From: Leisingera sp. ANG-Vp | GTDB taxonomy: Bacteria; Pseudomonadota; Alphaproteobacteria; Rhodobacterales; Rhodobacteraceae | Direction: 5' to 3' | Assembly (NCBI RefSeq): GCF_000813725.1 | Contig: NZ_JWLD01000044.1 | Location: forward strand, 1 to 64,000 | DNA length: 64,000 bases | Part shown: in pieces, positions 34,454 to 44,707 of the stretch | How the letters are laid out: every line of letters begins with the position of its first letter | Position numbering within the stretch: the first letter of the stretch is position 1 | Position numbers and translations under genes: made by a program | The notes under the pieces: generated by a model | Told to the model about the DNA's origin: nothing | The model's database searches: none | The model's input: the letters and a program-made list of their open reading frames with translations, nothing else

Positions 34454-35197
34454 TTATAGACCGATGTCTTTAACAATAACTTTTCCGCAAAAGTTTGGGC
34501 CTTCCCCCGCAACATGCCCATGCTTAGGCTTGTGGAAAGTAACCGTAAGATGGGCGGGCAAGGCCCCGAAGTTCTTTCCAGTGTCACTGCAAATTCCGCT
34601 TGGCAGGTCGATAGCCACAAACCTGTCCTCCTTAGGTTCATGCGCATATTGGTATTGAGCCGATGGCATGAACCCGTACCACATCTGCAGAGTATCAGAA
34701 GGCATTTCGCGGTTCACTCCCACGCCAAACAAAGCGTCTATAACCAGAAACTGACTGACGTCATCACTTTCGTAAGTGCTGCGGACTTTTTGGTCATCCC
34801 AATTCCTGACCGTTCCAACTTTAAGCCATCGCTCATAATTTACTTTCGCGTCCGGCGGCAGCTTGTCGGGATCACCATAAAGAAACACCTCCACCGCCCA
34901 GCCGCGCTCCTTCAACAGCCGCGCCACAACAAAGCCGTCGCCGCCGTTGTTGCCCGGCCCGCACAGGATCACCGCCCTGCGCGCCTCTTCTTCTTTGTCA
35001 AAATACTCCGGGGAGCGCGAGGGGCCGGCCCCTCGCCCGGCTTCAACAGGCTCCGCCAGCTCCGGCCATTCCTCGAAGATGGCCTCAACCACCCCCTGCC
35101 CGGCGCGCTCCATCAGTTCCAGCCCGGTCACCTCGCCGGACTCAATGGCGGCCGCCTCAATGGCCCGCATCTGGGCTGCGGTCAGCAGTTCGGCCAT
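34454..35197 (-). CDS. nnrE: NAD(P)HX epimerase
   Basis: A 247-residue YjeF N-terminal domain protein that interconverts the R and S forms of hydrated NAD(P)H. GPGNNGGDGFVVARLL is the diagnostic nucleotide loop, VIDALFGVGVNREM and AIDLPSGICSDTG follow. It ends at KVIVKDIGL, the point where the dehydratase domain normally continues in fused Nnr proteins. The last two thirds (about 34460-34860) look more A/T-rich than the first third and the neighbours, hinting at recombination. It carries a longer than usual acidic insert (EAGRGAGPSRSPEYFDKEEE) before the nucleotide loop. Confidence 0.9.
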   Translation of the reverse strand: MAELLTAAQMRAIEAAAIESGEVTGLELMERAGQGVVEAIFEEWPELAEPVEAGRGAGPSRSPEYFDKEEEARRAVILCGPGNNGGDGFVVARLLKERGWAVEVFLYGDPDKLPPDAKVNYERWLKVGTVRNWDDQKVRSTYESDDVSQFLVIDALFGVGVNREMPSDTLQMWYGFMPSAQYQYAHEPKEDRFVAIDLPSGICSDTGKNFGALPAHLTVTFHKPKHGHVAGEGPNFCGKVIVKDIGL

Positions 35198-35256
35198 GTT
35201 TTGCCCTTCCCCGATTCAATTCTGCGCATTTTCCGGGCGCAGCGCTTAATTTTTAG

Positions 35257-35706
<450 letters not shown>

Positions 35707-35751
35707 ACACACACGAAATCTCCAGATACCTATATCAGAAGGACCAAGGGA

Positions 35752-37158
35752 ATGAGCGTAGACGCAGTTCTCAAGACTCTCCGTGAAGAAGACGTGGCCT
35801 ACGTCGACATCCGCTTCACCGACGTGCGCGGCAAGCTGCAGCACGTGACCGTGGACGTGGACCTGGTGGACGAAGACTTCCTGGAAGAAGGCTTCATGTT
35901 CGACGGCTCCTCGATCGCCGGCTGGAAGTCGATTGAAAACTCCGACATGAAACTGATGGCGGACACCACCTCGGCCTATATCGACCCGTTCTACGCGGAA
36001 AAGACCCTGTGCCTGCACTGCTCCATCGTTGAGCCCGACACCGGCGAAGCCTATGAGCGCGACCCGCGCGGCACCGCCCAGAAAGCCGAGGCCTACCTGA
36101 AGTCCTCCGGCATCGGCGATGTGGCCTACATGGGCCCGGAAGCGGAATTCTTCCTGTTCGACGACGTGCGTTACTCCAACACCATCAACAAGGTGTCTTA
36201 TGAAGTCGACGCAACCGACGGCTCCTGGAACACCGACGCCGAATTCGAAATGGGCAACATGGGCCACCGACCGGGCCTGAAGGGCGGCTACTTCCCGGTG
36301 AACCCGACCGACGAAGCGCAGGACCTGCGCTCTGAAATGCTGTCGACCATGAAGCGTCTGGGCATGAAAGTGGACAAGCACCACCACGAGGTGGCCTCCT
36401 GCCAGCACGAGCTGGGTCTGATCTTCGACAGCCTGACCAAACAGGCCGACGAGCTGCAGAAGTACAAATACGTGATCCACAATGTGGCCCACGCTTACGG
36501 CAAATCGGCAACCTTCATGCCGAAGCCGATCTACGGCGACAACGGCTCCGGCATGCACGTCAACATGTCGATCTGGAAAGACGGCAAGCCGCTGTTTGCC
36601 GGCGACAAATATGCTGACCTGTCGGACGAGGCGATCTACTTCATCGGCGGCATCCTGAAACACGCCAAGACCCTGAACGCCTTCACCAACCCGTCCACCA
36701 ACTCCTACAAGCGCCTGATCCCCGGCTTCGAAGCCCCGGTTCTGCGCGCCTACTCCGCCCGCAACCGCTCCGGCTGCGTGCGTATTCCGTGGACCGAAAG
36801 CCCGAAAGCCAAGCGCGTCGAGGCCCGCTTCCCCGATCCGGCGGCAAACCCCTACCTGTGCTTTGCCGCGCTGCTGATGGCCGGCCTGGACGGCATCAAG
36901 AACAAGATCGATCCGGGCGAGGCCATGGACAAGAACCTCTACGATCTGCCGGCCGAAGAGCTGGAAGGCATCCCGACCGTCTGCGGCTCGCTGCGCGAAG
37001 CCATCGACGCGCTGGCCGCCGACCACGACTTCCTGCTGCAGGGCGACGTGTTCACCAAAGACCAGATCGACGGCTACATCGAGCTGAAGATGGAAGAGGT
37101 CCACAAGTACGAGCACACCCCGCACCCGGTGGAGTTCGGCATGTACTACAGCTGCTAA
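35752..37158 (+). CDS. glnA: glutamine synthetase type I
   Basis: A 468-residue class I glutamine synthetase joining ammonia to glutamate with ATP. Signatures are [62 protein letters not shown] and the adenylylation site MDKNLYDLP with its Tyr. Adenylylation fits control through the PII protein encoded just upstream. A strong UUCG-loop terminator follows. Confidence 0.98.
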   Translation: MSVDAVLKTLREEDVAYVDIRFTDVRGKLQHVTVDVDLVDEDFLEEGFMFDGSSIAGWKSIENSDMKLMADTTSAYIDPFYAEKTLCLHCSIVEPDTGEAYERDPRGTAQKAEAYLKSSGIGDVAYMGPEAEFFLFDDVRYSNTINKVSYEVDATDGSWNTDAEFEMGNMGHRPGLKGGYFPVNPTDEAQDLRSEMLSTMKRLGMKVDKHHHEVASCQHELGLIFDSLTKQADELQKYKYVIHNVAHAYGKSATFMPKPIYGDNGSGMHVNMSIWKDGKPLFAGDKYADLSDEAIYFIGGILKHAKTLNAFTNPSTNSYKRLIPGFEAPVLRAYSARNRSGCVRIPWTESPKAKRVEARFPDPAANPYLCFAALLMAGLDGIKNKIDPGEAMDKNLYDLPAEELEGIPTVCGSLREAIDALAADHDFLLQGDVFTKDQIDGYIELKMEEVHKYEHTPHPVEFGMYYSC

Positions 37159-37178
37159 GCTGCAGCGATATTACGGAA

Positions 37179-37207
37179 AAGGCGCTCCTTCGGGGCGCCT
37201 TTTTTTG
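37179..37207 (+). terminator. terminator of glnB-glnA
   Basis: AAGGCGCTCC-TTCG-GGGGCGCCTT-type stem (one G-T pair) followed by TTTTTTTG, directly after glnA. Confidence 0.92.
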
Positions 37208-37278
37208 TGCCGGGCGCTTAGTGCCCTGGAAATTGGAGGCGCTTGATTTCCACCTTGCCATGTCCCATTGCTGGCTGC

Positions 37279-39027
37279 ATGAGTTTACAATCCGACATTC
37301 AGACGACCCTTACCCTGACACGCCAAGGCAACCACAAGGCGGCTCTGAAGGCCGCCAAGGCAGCCATGAAAAAGCACAAGGCGCACCCGCTGTTTCCCAA
37401 CCTTGCAGCGGTAGCGCTTTGCGCGGCGGGCAAGGAGCGCGAAGCCATTCCGCTGTACCGCAAGGCTTTGGAGCTGGACCCGTCATTTCATGACGCACGC
37501 CGGAACCTCGGGTTGGCGCTGGCGGCAGCTGGTCAGACTGCAAAGGCTGAATCCACCCTGACCAAGGCTGCTGCACTGCAGCCGCAGGATGTGAACACCT
37601 GGCTTGCCCTCGCATCCACCCGCAAGGGGTTGCAGATGTTAGAGGCTGCCCGTGCCGCCGCTGCCAAGGCCGTGGACCTGGCACCGCAGAACGTGCAGGC
37701 TGTCAGGCTCTTGGCCGAGGCTGATGAGGGTCTGGGCGAAATCAATGCCGCGCTGAACGGGTTCCGGGCTGCATTGGAACTGATGCCACGTGACATCCCC
37801 CTTCACTACAGCATAGCCGACCTGCTGACCTACCAGCTGCAGACAGATGAGGCGCTGAACATCCTCGAACAAGCCCGGTCGATAGAACCCGGCAATACCC
37901 ACACGCTTCTGCGTATCGCAACGCAGTTGAACGCGGCCGGCCAGCGTGAGCAGGCCGCCTCCGTCTACCGTGAAGTTTTGCGATTGAACCCAGACGATGG
38001 CGAAGCTCTGTTGCAATTGGCTCTCGCTCTGCCTTCCGAACAGCTGGGAGAGATACAGGCTGCGGCAATTGCCGCACTGAAGAGGGCCGCGCCCAAGACG
38101 CTGGATCGTGCAACTGCGGAATTTTCCGCAGCCCACCTCTCGCGCCGGTCAGGTGACCAGGTGCAAGCAGCTGAGTTTTACCGCGCCGGAAACAAGTCCG
38201 TCTCACAGATCCTGCCCTACGACCGTCGGCAGCAGAACCATCTGAGTCAGGAGGTGCTGTCCCGCTGTCCTGCCCCCATTGCCCTTCAGCCCGAGGCCGG
38301 GCAAGGGCCGTTTCCGATTTACGTTGTCGGAATGCCGCGCTCTGGCACAACACTGACAGAGGCCATGCTGGGCGCACACCCGGCGGTCTTCGCCGCCGGC
38401 GAACGGCGCATCGACGAACGGATGGTGGCCGCGTTGCTGACCAGTTCGCCATTCGGCACAGCGGAGGTGCAGGAACTGGCCCGCGTCACACGGGAAAATT
38501 TGCCGCCGAAGGCTGCCGGCAGCCGTGCTTATGTTGACAAAATGCCAGAGAACTTCCGGTTCTTGGGTTTCCTTTTACAGGCCACCCCCCATGCCAAGGT
38601 CATCCATTTGCGCCGGGACCCTCGCGACACAGCGCTTTCCCAATGGCAGACTCTGTTTGCCGGCGGCGCACTTCCCTTCACCTATGATTTGCGGGCGATG
38701 GCACATCGGTTCAACCTCTACGCCGGGTTGATGGCACATTGGCACCGCGTGCTGCCCGGCCGGATCCTCGACGTGAACTATGAGGACCTTGTCGCGGACG
38801 TGCAGGGCGGAAGCCGGATCATTGCTGAACACTGCGGGCTGGAATGGGTGGCGGAAATGGCTGAACCGCACCGTCACGCCGGACAGGTTCTGACCGCAAG
38901 CGTCCATCAGGTCCGTGAACCGGTCCACGCCCGGTCTGTCCGCAAGTGGGAACAGCATCAGGAAACCTTGGCGCCGTTTATAAGCGAACTGGACCCGGAG
39001 CTTTGGCCCGATCTGCAGCAAACCTGA
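37279..39027 (+). CDS. TPR-sulfotransferase fusion protein
   Basis: A 582-residue protein. Residues 1-270 contain tandem TPR units (for example YRKALELDPSFHDARRNLGLAL and YREVLRLNPDDGEALLQLAL). The second half is a sulfotransferase with the PAPS-binding P-loop GMPRSGTTLTEAML, HLRRDPRDTALSQW as the 3'-phosphate loop, and DVNYEDLVAD. No signal or membrane segment is evident. Such proteins are frequent in Roseobacter, often in several copies; the substrate is unknown. The start at 37279 is chosen; a TTG at 37243 with GGAGG upstream is possible. Confidence 0.9.
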   Translation: MSLQSDIQTTLTLTRQGNHKAALKAAKAAMKKHKAHPLFPNLAAVALCAAGKEREAIPLYRKALELDPSFHDARRNLGLALAAAGQTAKAESTLTKAAALQPQDVNTWLALASTRKGLQMLEAARAAAAKAVDLAPQNVQAVRLLAEADEGLGEINAALNGFRAALELMPRDIPLHYSIADLLTYQLQTDEALNILEQARSIEPGNTHTLLRIATQLNAAGQREQAASVYREVLRLNPDDGEALLQLALALPSEQLGEIQAAAIAALKRAAPKTLDRATAEFSAAHLSRRSGDQVQAAEFYRAGNKSVSQILPYDRRQQNHLSQEVLSRCPAPIALQPEAGQGPFPIYVVGMPRSGTTLTEAMLGAHPAVFAAGERRIDERMVAALLTSSPFGTAEVQELARVTRENLPPKAAGSRAYVDKMPENFRFLGFLLQATPHAKVIHLRRDPRDTALSQWQTLFAGGALPFTYDLRAMAHRFNLYAGLMAHWHRVLPGRILDVNYEDLVADVQGGSRIIAEHCGLEWVAEMAEPHRHAGQVLTASVHQVREPVHARSVRKWEQHQETLAPFISELDPELWPDLQQT

Positions 39028-39109
39028 CCTGCCCGGCGAAGAAGCCGATTGCCCTTCGGCACGAAGATGGTATTGCCGCTGGTTCCCCTGATCCAGCCGG
39101 AGCCTCCCT

Positions 39110-40357
39110 ATGACAGCACCAAACACCCTTGGCATCGACTTTGGCACCTCCAACTCGGCGGCCGGGATTACGGTTGGCGTCCGACCCTGGCTAGTGGAGA
39201 TGGAACCCGGAGAACAGACCCTGCCGACGGCTGTGTTCTTTGAAGAAGACGCCCGCAGCATGCGGATCGGCCACAGCGCTGCCCGCGCCCTCATCTGCGG
39301 CGAGGAAGGCCGGTTTATGCGCGCGCTCAAAAGCCTTCTGGGCACCCCTCTGCTGCATGAGGAACGCCGCTTTGGAGGCGAGCGGATCAGCTTTGCTACC
39401 ATTATCTCCCGGTTTCTGGCAGAGATGAAGAAGCGCGCCGAAACGGCCACCCATATGCAGTTCACCCATGCCTTGTCGGGCCGGCCGGTGCGGTTTCACT
39501 CCAAGGACGCGGACCGCGATACGCAGGCCGAAAAGGATCTGCGCGCCTGCTATCTCGAGGCCGGGTTTCAGGACGTGATGTTCATGTACGAACCCGAAGC
39601 CGCCCTGCGCGCGGCCGCCCCTGCACCGGGCGCGGGTCTGATCGTCGACATCGGCGGCGGCACCTCGGACTTTACCGCCTTTGTGCAGAAGGAGGACGGC
39701 AGCACCCGGATCCTGGCGTCAAACGGCGTCCGGCTGGGCGGCACCGACTTCGACCGCCAGCTCAGCATCCATCATGTGATGCCGCTTCTGGGCCGCGGCA
39801 GCCAGATCCGCAACACATTCGGCGGCGGCAGCCTGCCCGCGCCCAACCGCCTGTTCAACGATCTGGCCACCTGGCAGATGATCCCTTTCCTCTATACCCC
39901 CGAAAGCCGCCGCGCAGCGCAGGATCTGGCCGCCAATGCGGCGGAGCCGGACAAGCTTGCCCGCCTGGTTGCGGTGCTGGAGGACGAGCTGGGCCATGAG
40001 CTTGCCTTTGCAGTGGAGCGCGGCAAGATCAGGGCCAATGGTGCAGAAGGCAGCGCTGCCATCGACCTGAAGCTGCTGGAGCGCGGGTTGTCCGTACCTC
40101 TGCCCGCGGCAGAGATGAACCGCACGCTTTCGGAGCAGACCGCAGCCATCGGAGCCTGTGCAGCGGAAACCCTGAAAATGGCCGGGCTTGCCCAGGATCA
40201 GGTGGAGCGGATTGTTCTAGTCGGCGGCTCTTCGCTGCTGGCGGCTGTACAGGCACAGATGCAAGCGCTCTGCCCAAATGCCCGCACCGAAACGGCAAAT
40301 GCCATGACGGCCGTTGCCGATGGGCTGGCCCTGGCCGCCGCTGGCGCCTTTGCCTAG
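39110..40357 (+). CDS. Hsp70-like protein without substrate-binding domain
   Basis: A 415-residue Hsp70/actin-fold ATPase. The phosphate-1 loop GIDFGTSNSAAG, the phosphate-2 loop VDIGGGTSDFTAF and the adenosine loop IVLVGGSSLLAAV are all intact. The protein ends directly after the ATPase domain, with no peptide-binding domain, like the YegD group of short Hsp70 homologues. A longer loop between GTDFDRQLS and the C-terminal half is typical for that group. Client and function are unknown. Confidence 0.88.
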   Translation: MTAPNTLGIDFGTSNSAAGITVGVRPWLVEMEPGEQTLPTAVFFEEDARSMRIGHSAARALICGEEGRFMRALKSLLGTPLLHEERRFGGERISFATIISRFLAEMKKRAETATHMQFTHALSGRPVRFHSKDADRDTQAEKDLRACYLEAGFQDVMFMYEPEAALRAAAPAPGAGLIVDIGGGTSDFTAFVQKEDGSTRILASNGVRLGGTDFDRQLSIHHVMPLLGRGSQIRNTFGGGSLPAPNRLFNDLATWQMIPFLYTPESRRAAQDLAANAAEPDKLARLVAVLEDELGHELAFAVERGKIRANGAEGSAAIDLKLLERGLSVPLPAAEMNRTLSEQTAAIGACAAETLKMAGLAQDQVERIVLVGGSSLLAAVQAQMQALCPNARTETANAMTAVADGLALAAAGAFA

Positions 40358-40450
40358 GCCAATGGGAACCTAAGCGCGGAATTCCCGTTAGACAAAGGGC
40401 GCCAGCACGTTAGGCTGCAGGCGCACGAGTCACATTTCGAGAGTTCTTAT

Positions 40451-41245
40451 ATGCGCCGCTTTCTGGCCCCTGTCCTGATTTCCGCCCTGCTTGCTTCGCC
40501 CGCCCTTGCCGCCACCTGCGGAAACACCTCTGCCGGGTTTGATGCCTGGAAGCAGGAATTCACCCGCGATGCCAAGCGCGCGGGCGTCCGCAAGGCCGGG
40601 CTGCAAGCGCTGGCATCGGCGCAATATGCCCGCCGCACTATTGCTGCCGACCGCAACCAGAAAAGCTTCAAATACTCGCTGGAGAAATTCATGCAGATCC
40701 GCGGCTCTGCGACAATCGTGGCCCAGGGACGCAAGCGCAAAGCCCGCAACCCGGAATTCTATGCCGCCCTTGAACGGAAATACGGCGTGCCCGCAGGCAT
40801 CCTGATTGCCATCCACGGCATGGAGACCGCTTTTGGCAATTACATGGGCGACAGCCAGGTGGTCTCGGCCATTGTCACTTTGACCTACGACTGCCGCCGT
40901 TCGGACTTCTTCCGCCCGCATGCTCTGGGAGCACTGAAACTGGTGGACCAGGGTGCAATCACGCCCGCGACCCTTGGTGCCAAACACGGCGAACTTGGCC
41001 ACACTCAGTTTCTCCCCGGCAATGCCCTGGAATTCGGCGTGGATTGGGACGGCAACGGGCGGGTCGACTTTTACAATATGGGCGATGCTCTGGCGTCCAC
41101 TGCCCACTACCTGCGCCAGAAGGGCTGGAAGCCCGGCCGGGGCTATCAGGAAGGCGAACCGAACTACCGTGTCCTGAAAGAATGGAATGCCGCCACAGTC
41201 TATCAGCAGTCTCTGGCTATCATGGGCCGCCAGATCGACGGCTGA
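40451..41245 (+). CDS. lytic murein transglycosylase, MltB type
   Basis: A 264-residue exported peptidoglycan lytic enzyme. The signal peptide is RRFLAPVLISALLASPALA. The catalytic Glu is in AIHGMETAFGNYMG; the ELGHTQFLPGNALEFGVDWDG segment and FYNMGDALASTAHYL complete the SLT_2 signature. No lipobox, so it is soluble in the periplasm. Followed by a hairpin without a T-run (41266-41296). Confidence 0.92.
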   Translation: MRRFLAPVLISALLASPALAATCGNTSAGFDAWKQEFTRDAKRAGVRKAGLQALASAQYARRTIAADRNQKSFKYSLEKFMQIRGSATIVAQGRKRKARNPEFYAALERKYGVPAGILIAIHGMETAFGNYMGDSQVVSAIVTLTYDCRRSDFFRPHALGALKLVDQGAITPATLGAKHGELGHTQFLPGNALEFGVDWDGNGRVDFYNMGDALASTAHYLRQKGWKPGRGYQEGEPNYRVLKEWNAATVYQQSLAIMGRQIDG

Positions 41246-41265
41246 CGCCTTCGGATTTACGATGC

Positions 41266-41296
41266 CTTTGCGCCCGGCTTCATTTCGGGTGCAAAG
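41266..41296. terminator. hairpin after mltB-type gene
   Basis: CTTTGCGCCCG / CGGGTGCAAAG, 11 bp with one G-T pair, 9-base loop, no T-run. The rest of the gap to 41575 holds a T/A-rich tract (41413-41443) and no gene. Confidence 0.5.
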
Positions 41297-41575
41297 ACAG
41301 CTGCCTTGAGGCCCGGAACAGTTCCCGCGATTCCCGCCCGATTGTAGGCCCTGAGGCATCAATGTGACCGCCCGCCGCCACAGTTGAGCCGCAATCCGGC
41401 CTGGAAAAGCCTGCATTTTTAGTCATTTTTTTTAAAAAACAACACCTTACCCTTCGCCCCATTTTCCTTTCCCGTGCCTTCCTGGTTTCCGTTCAGGACA
41501 CCTTCCCTGCCCCACTTTTAACTACTTCAAATTTTATTCTTTCTTTATCGGCACCCTGAATGGAGGATCCGGACG

Positions 41576-42367
41576 GTGGCAGAGAAGGTAGAATACACAG
41601 GCAGGCTTGGGCTGGAATACCGCGACTCCGGAACCCTCTCTGCAGCGGTGACTGCGGTTGTGGACACGCTTGACGACTTCGGGCACCCCGCGGACCGGAT
41701 TGAAGCCCGCGCCGAAAACACCGCCAAGCTGCAAAGCGACCATTACCTCGTGACGGTCCGTTTGCGCCGGGTGCCGCTGCGCCGTGCCAGCAAGCTGACG
41801 AGCAGCATGCTGCAGCCCGCAGCATTCCTGGAACTGTCCCTGACGTCTGTTTACCCCAGCCATTGCGATCAAGAGATCTCTGAACTGCTGCTGGCAGAAA
41901 CGCTGCGCCGTTTGCTGCCTGAGGTGGAGGCGACCTCGGTCGAGTGGCTGGACTCTGACGTAGCGCTCACCTGCGAGCAGTTTCTGAGTGCGTTTGAACC
42001 GCGGCAGCAAGAAGCGGAGCGTGCGGCTGCAGCCCCCCTTCAAGAGGCATTGCCCCGCCCACGGGGCCGGGACTGCTTTACCCCGGTTGAGCAGACCGCG
42101 CAGGAGCTTGAGGCCCATTGCGACCGTGCTTTTGCCGCTGCAAGAACCATCCAGGCTGCGGCAGCCACCCGTGCCCGCATGCCAGCCGCAGTGCATAATC
42201 TTTCTCAAGGCTGGGGCAGCCGGCTTGGGGCCTCGGTAGTGGCGGCTTTCACTCTTTCCAGCAGCAAACGGCTTCGGTTTGTCAGCCACTTGCTGCTGCT
42301 GACCGCCTTGATCCTGTTTCTGGACAGCGCCGGCATGGTGCAGGCTGCCCGGCTGCTGGGTCCGTGA
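41576..42367 (+). CDS. membrane-anchored protein of unknown function
   Basis: A 263-residue protein starting with GTG (GGAGG 9 bases upstream). The first 120 residues are alpha/beta (VEYTGRLGLEYRDSG; DHYLVTVRLRRVPLRRASK), the middle is helical and acidic, and one hydrophobic segment near the C-terminus (LLLLTALILFLDSAGMV) probably anchors it. I do not recognise the family. It is convergent with the demethylase-like gene at 42375. Confidence 0.65.
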   Translation: MAEKVEYTGRLGLEYRDSGTLSAAVTAVVDTLDDFGHPADRIEARAENTAKLQSDHYLVTVRLRRVPLRRASKLTSSMLQPAAFLELSLTSVYPSHCDQEISELLLAETLRRLLPEVEATSVEWLDSDVALTCEQFLSAFEPRQQEAERAAAAPLQEALPRPRGRDCFTPVEQTAQELEAHCDRAFAAARTIQAAAATRARMPAAVHNLSQGWGSRLGASVVAAFTLSSSKRLRFVSHLLLLTALILFLDSAGMVQAARLLGP

Positions 42368-42374
42368 TCCGGTC

Positions 42375-43136
42375 TCAGCCCGCCTGCCCCGGCGTGCCCC
42401 ACTGCCGCATCACATCCTGCCGTGCCAGCACACGGGTATGAATGGCGAACACCACCGCGCGGCTCTGCGGCAGACGCAGGATCATCTGTTTTTCGCTGCG
42501 CAGATAATCTGCCCGCGTCCCATGCGACCGGTCCCGCGGCGCAAATTGGCTGCGCGGCTGAAACAGGGCCGGATCCTGATACCAAAGCGCATTGAACCGC
42601 CACAGCGGCCGCCCTGCCTGAACCCCGTCAAACAGACGCTGCACTCTTGCCGCAATACCCGCATCGTAGCTGCCGACAGGCACATGTATTCCGGTCAGCG
42701 GCCGCATGAATTTTTCCGCCAGCGTCCAGCTGGCCGGAAAGCACAGCACCGCACCGGTCAGCACATGCTCGTCCGCGCCTTCCGGTTTCTGAAGGATGCA
42801 GAAATCCTGCTGCGCAATCTGTCCCAAGGTGCCTAGCGGATCCTTCGGATCAACAGGCACCGCTACGCCATCCGGCCGAACCGCCGTTTGCCGCGCACCA
42901 GGAGAAACCGTGTCCAGCACCATCTGCAGCAGTTCCTGCGCCGCAGCCATCGCGCCAACGTCCAATTGCAGAACGTCCTGCCGTCTTTCCGAAAGGAGGC
43001 GCCGGCGTTCCGCCATCTGGCCGGAAAAGGCCTCATCCGCCGTTAACCACTCCTCCGGTCCAAGCGGCTGGACACCAGGGAGCTTTTTCTCCTCAAGCGG
43101 ATTGTAAGGAATGGTTTTCTGCAGAATCTCGGTCAT
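42375..43136 (-). CDS. haem-dependent oxidative N-demethylase-like protein (DUF3445)
   Basis: A 253-residue DUF3445 protein; the characterised member is the alpha subunit of a haem-dependent oxidative N-demethylase acting on dimethylamine. Visible family pieces are IPYNPLEEKKLPGVQPLG at the N-terminus, TGAVLCFPASWTLAEKFMRP, IHVPVGSYD, FNALWYQDPALF and LRLPQSRAVVFAIHTRV. The other subunits of the demethylase are not in the window, so this may be a stand-alone relative. It is divergent from dddP, 159 bases away, and could share regulation with it. Confidence 0.82.
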   Translation of the reverse strand: MTEILQKTIPYNPLEEKKLPGVQPLGPEEWLTADEAFSGQMAERRRLLSERRQDVLQLDVGAMAAAQELLQMVLDTVSPGARQTAVRPDGVAVPVDPKDPLGTLGQIAQQDFCILQKPEGADEHVLTGAVLCFPASWTLAEKFMRPLTGIHVPVGSYDAGIAARVQRLFDGVQAGRPLWRFNALWYQDPALFQPRSQFAPRDRSHGTRADYLRSEKQMILRLPQSRAVVFAIHTRVLARQDVMRQWGTPGQAG

Positions 43137-43192
43137 TCATCTCCGATAGCATCCCCCTCCCGGGAAACCACCCGCGACGTTGCATCATAGGT

Positions 43193-43241
43193 CAGAAACG
43201 ACCGTGGAATCAGTCGTTTTCTGCAGCGATTCCGGCTGCAG
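43193..43241 (+). promoter_or_regulatory. two inverted repeats ahead of dddP
   Basis: CAGAAACGAC / GTCGTTTTCTG (43193-43223; one base longer on the right) and CTGCAG / CTGCAG spaced by 9 bases (43221-43241) lie in the divergent region between the demethylase-like gene and dddP. Such symmetrical pairs are candidates for regulator binding. Confidence 0.4.
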
Positions 43242-43295
43242 GGGCTGTCACATTGACGACAATTGGACAGACCTGTGCAGCGACGGAGGCCACGC

Positions 43296-44639
43296 ATGAA
43301 CGAGCATTACCGCGACATCCGCAAGATCGACCCGACCCGCGGCGCAAATCTTGGCGACAACACCCCCAATGACAATGACCGGGTTGAAATCGGGCCGACC
43401 CAGCTGGCCTTCTCCGAGTGGGCCGAAGCAGGCCTGCAGCTGCCCGATCTGCAGGCGCTGCGCAAGTTCCGCTGGGAACGGCTGGTCAAGCACATCAATG
43501 ACCGCGGCTACGGCGGCCTTCTGGTCTTCGATCCGCTGAACATCCGCTACGCCACCGACAGCACCAACATGCAGCTGTGGAACACCCACAACCCGTTCCG
43601 GGCGCTGCTTGTCTGCGCCGATGGCTACATGGTGCTGTGGGACTACAAGCAGTCGCCGTTCCTCAGCGAATTCAACCCGCTGGTGCGCGAACAGCGCGCC
43701 GGCGCAGATCTGTTCTACTTTGACCGCGGCGACAAGATCGACGTGGCCGCCGACAAGTTCTCCAACGAGGTGCGCATCCTGCTGGAGGAGCACAGCGGCA
43801 GCAACAAACGGCTGGCGGTGGACAAGGTGATGCTGCACGGCCTGCGGGCGCTGGAGGCGCAGGGGCTGGAGATTTTCCCGGGCGAAGAGCTGACTGAGAA
43901 ATGCCGCGCGGTGAAAGGCCCGGATGAGATCCTGGCAATGCGCTGCGCCCACCACGCCTGCGAAACCGCGGTGGCCGCCATGGAAAAATTCGCCCGCGAA
44001 CAGATCCCCGGCGGCAATATCTCCGAGGATGACGTCTGGGCGGTTCTGCACGCGGAAAACATCCGCCGCGGCGGCGAGTGGATCGAAACCCGCCTCCTGG
44101 CTTCCGGTCCGCGCACCAACCCGTGGTTCCAGGAATGCGGCCCCCGCATCATCCAAAACAACGAGATGATCAGCTTTGACACTGATCTGGTCGGCTCCTA
44201 CGGCATCTGCATCGACATTTCCCGCAGTTGGTGGATCGGCGATGAAAAACCGCGGGCTGACATGATCTATGCCATGCAGCACGGGCTGGAACACATCCGC
44301 CACAATATGGAGATGCTGAAGCCTGGCGTGAACATTCAGGAGCTGTCGCGCGGCTGCCACCCGCTGGATGAACAGTTCCAGAAGCAGAAATACGGCTGCA
44401 TGATGCACGGCGTCGGCCTGTGCGATGAATGGCCGCTGGTCGCCTATCCCGACCAGATGGTCGAAGGCGCCTTCGACTATGAACTGGAGCCGGGCATGGT
44501 GCTCTGCGTCGAAGCACTGGTTTCCCCCGAAGGCGGCGATTTCTCGATCAAGCTGGAGGACCAGGTGCTGATCACCGAGGACGGCTACGAGAACCTGACC
44601 AAATACCCCTTCGACAAGGAACTTCTGGGCGAAGCGTAG
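43296..44639 (+). CDS. dddP: DMSP lyase DddP
   Basis: A 447-residue M24-peptidase-fold enzyme that cleaves dimethylsulfoniopropionate into dimethyl sulfide and acrylate. Length and the start MNEHYRDIRKIDPTRGANLG match DddP. The metal ligands known for characterised DddP are all present at the same numbers: D295 and D297 (ISFDTDLVG), D307 (CIDISR), H371 (MMHGVGLC), E406 (VEALVS) and E421 (KLEDQVL). The segments WNTHNPFRALL and SSGPRTNPWFQE-like ASGPRTNPWFQE also match. GGAGG lies 6 bases before the ATG at 43296. This separates it from ordinary Xaa-Pro peptidases, which keep a different ligand spacing. Inverted repeats upstream may be regulatory. Confidence 0.94.
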   Translation: MNEHYRDIRKIDPTRGANLGDNTPNDNDRVEIGPTQLAFSEWAEAGLQLPDLQALRKFRWERLVKHINDRGYGGLLVFDPLNIRYATDSTNMQLWNTHNPFRALLVCADGYMVLWDYKQSPFLSEFNPLVREQRAGADLFYFDRGDKIDVAADKFSNEVRILLEEHSGSNKRLAVDKVMLHGLRALEAQGLEIFPGEELTEKCRAVKGPDEILAMRCAHHACETAVAAMEKFAREQIPGGNISEDDVWAVLHAENIRRGGEWIETRLLASGPRTNPWFQECGPRIIQNNEMISFDTDLVGSYGICIDISRSWWIGDEKPRADMIYAMQHGLEHIRHNMEMLKPGVNIQELSRGCHPLDEQFQKQKYGCMMHGVGLCDEWPLVAYPDQMVEGAFDYELEPGMVLCVEALVSPEGGDFSIKLEDQVLITEDGYENLTKYPFDKELLGEA

Positions 44640-44648
44640 CGCCCGGCG

Positions 44649-44677
44649 GCCGGCCCCTCCCGCTGGGAGGGGCCGGC
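44649..44677. terminator. strong hairpin between dddP and Nudix gene
   Basis: Perfect 13-bp stem GCCGGCCCCTCCC / GGGAGGGGCCGGC with a 3-base loop, between convergent genes, but with no T-run on either side. Confidence 0.6.
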
Positions 44678-44707
44678 TCCACCTGCGGCGCCGTCAGGCG
44701 CCACAGT

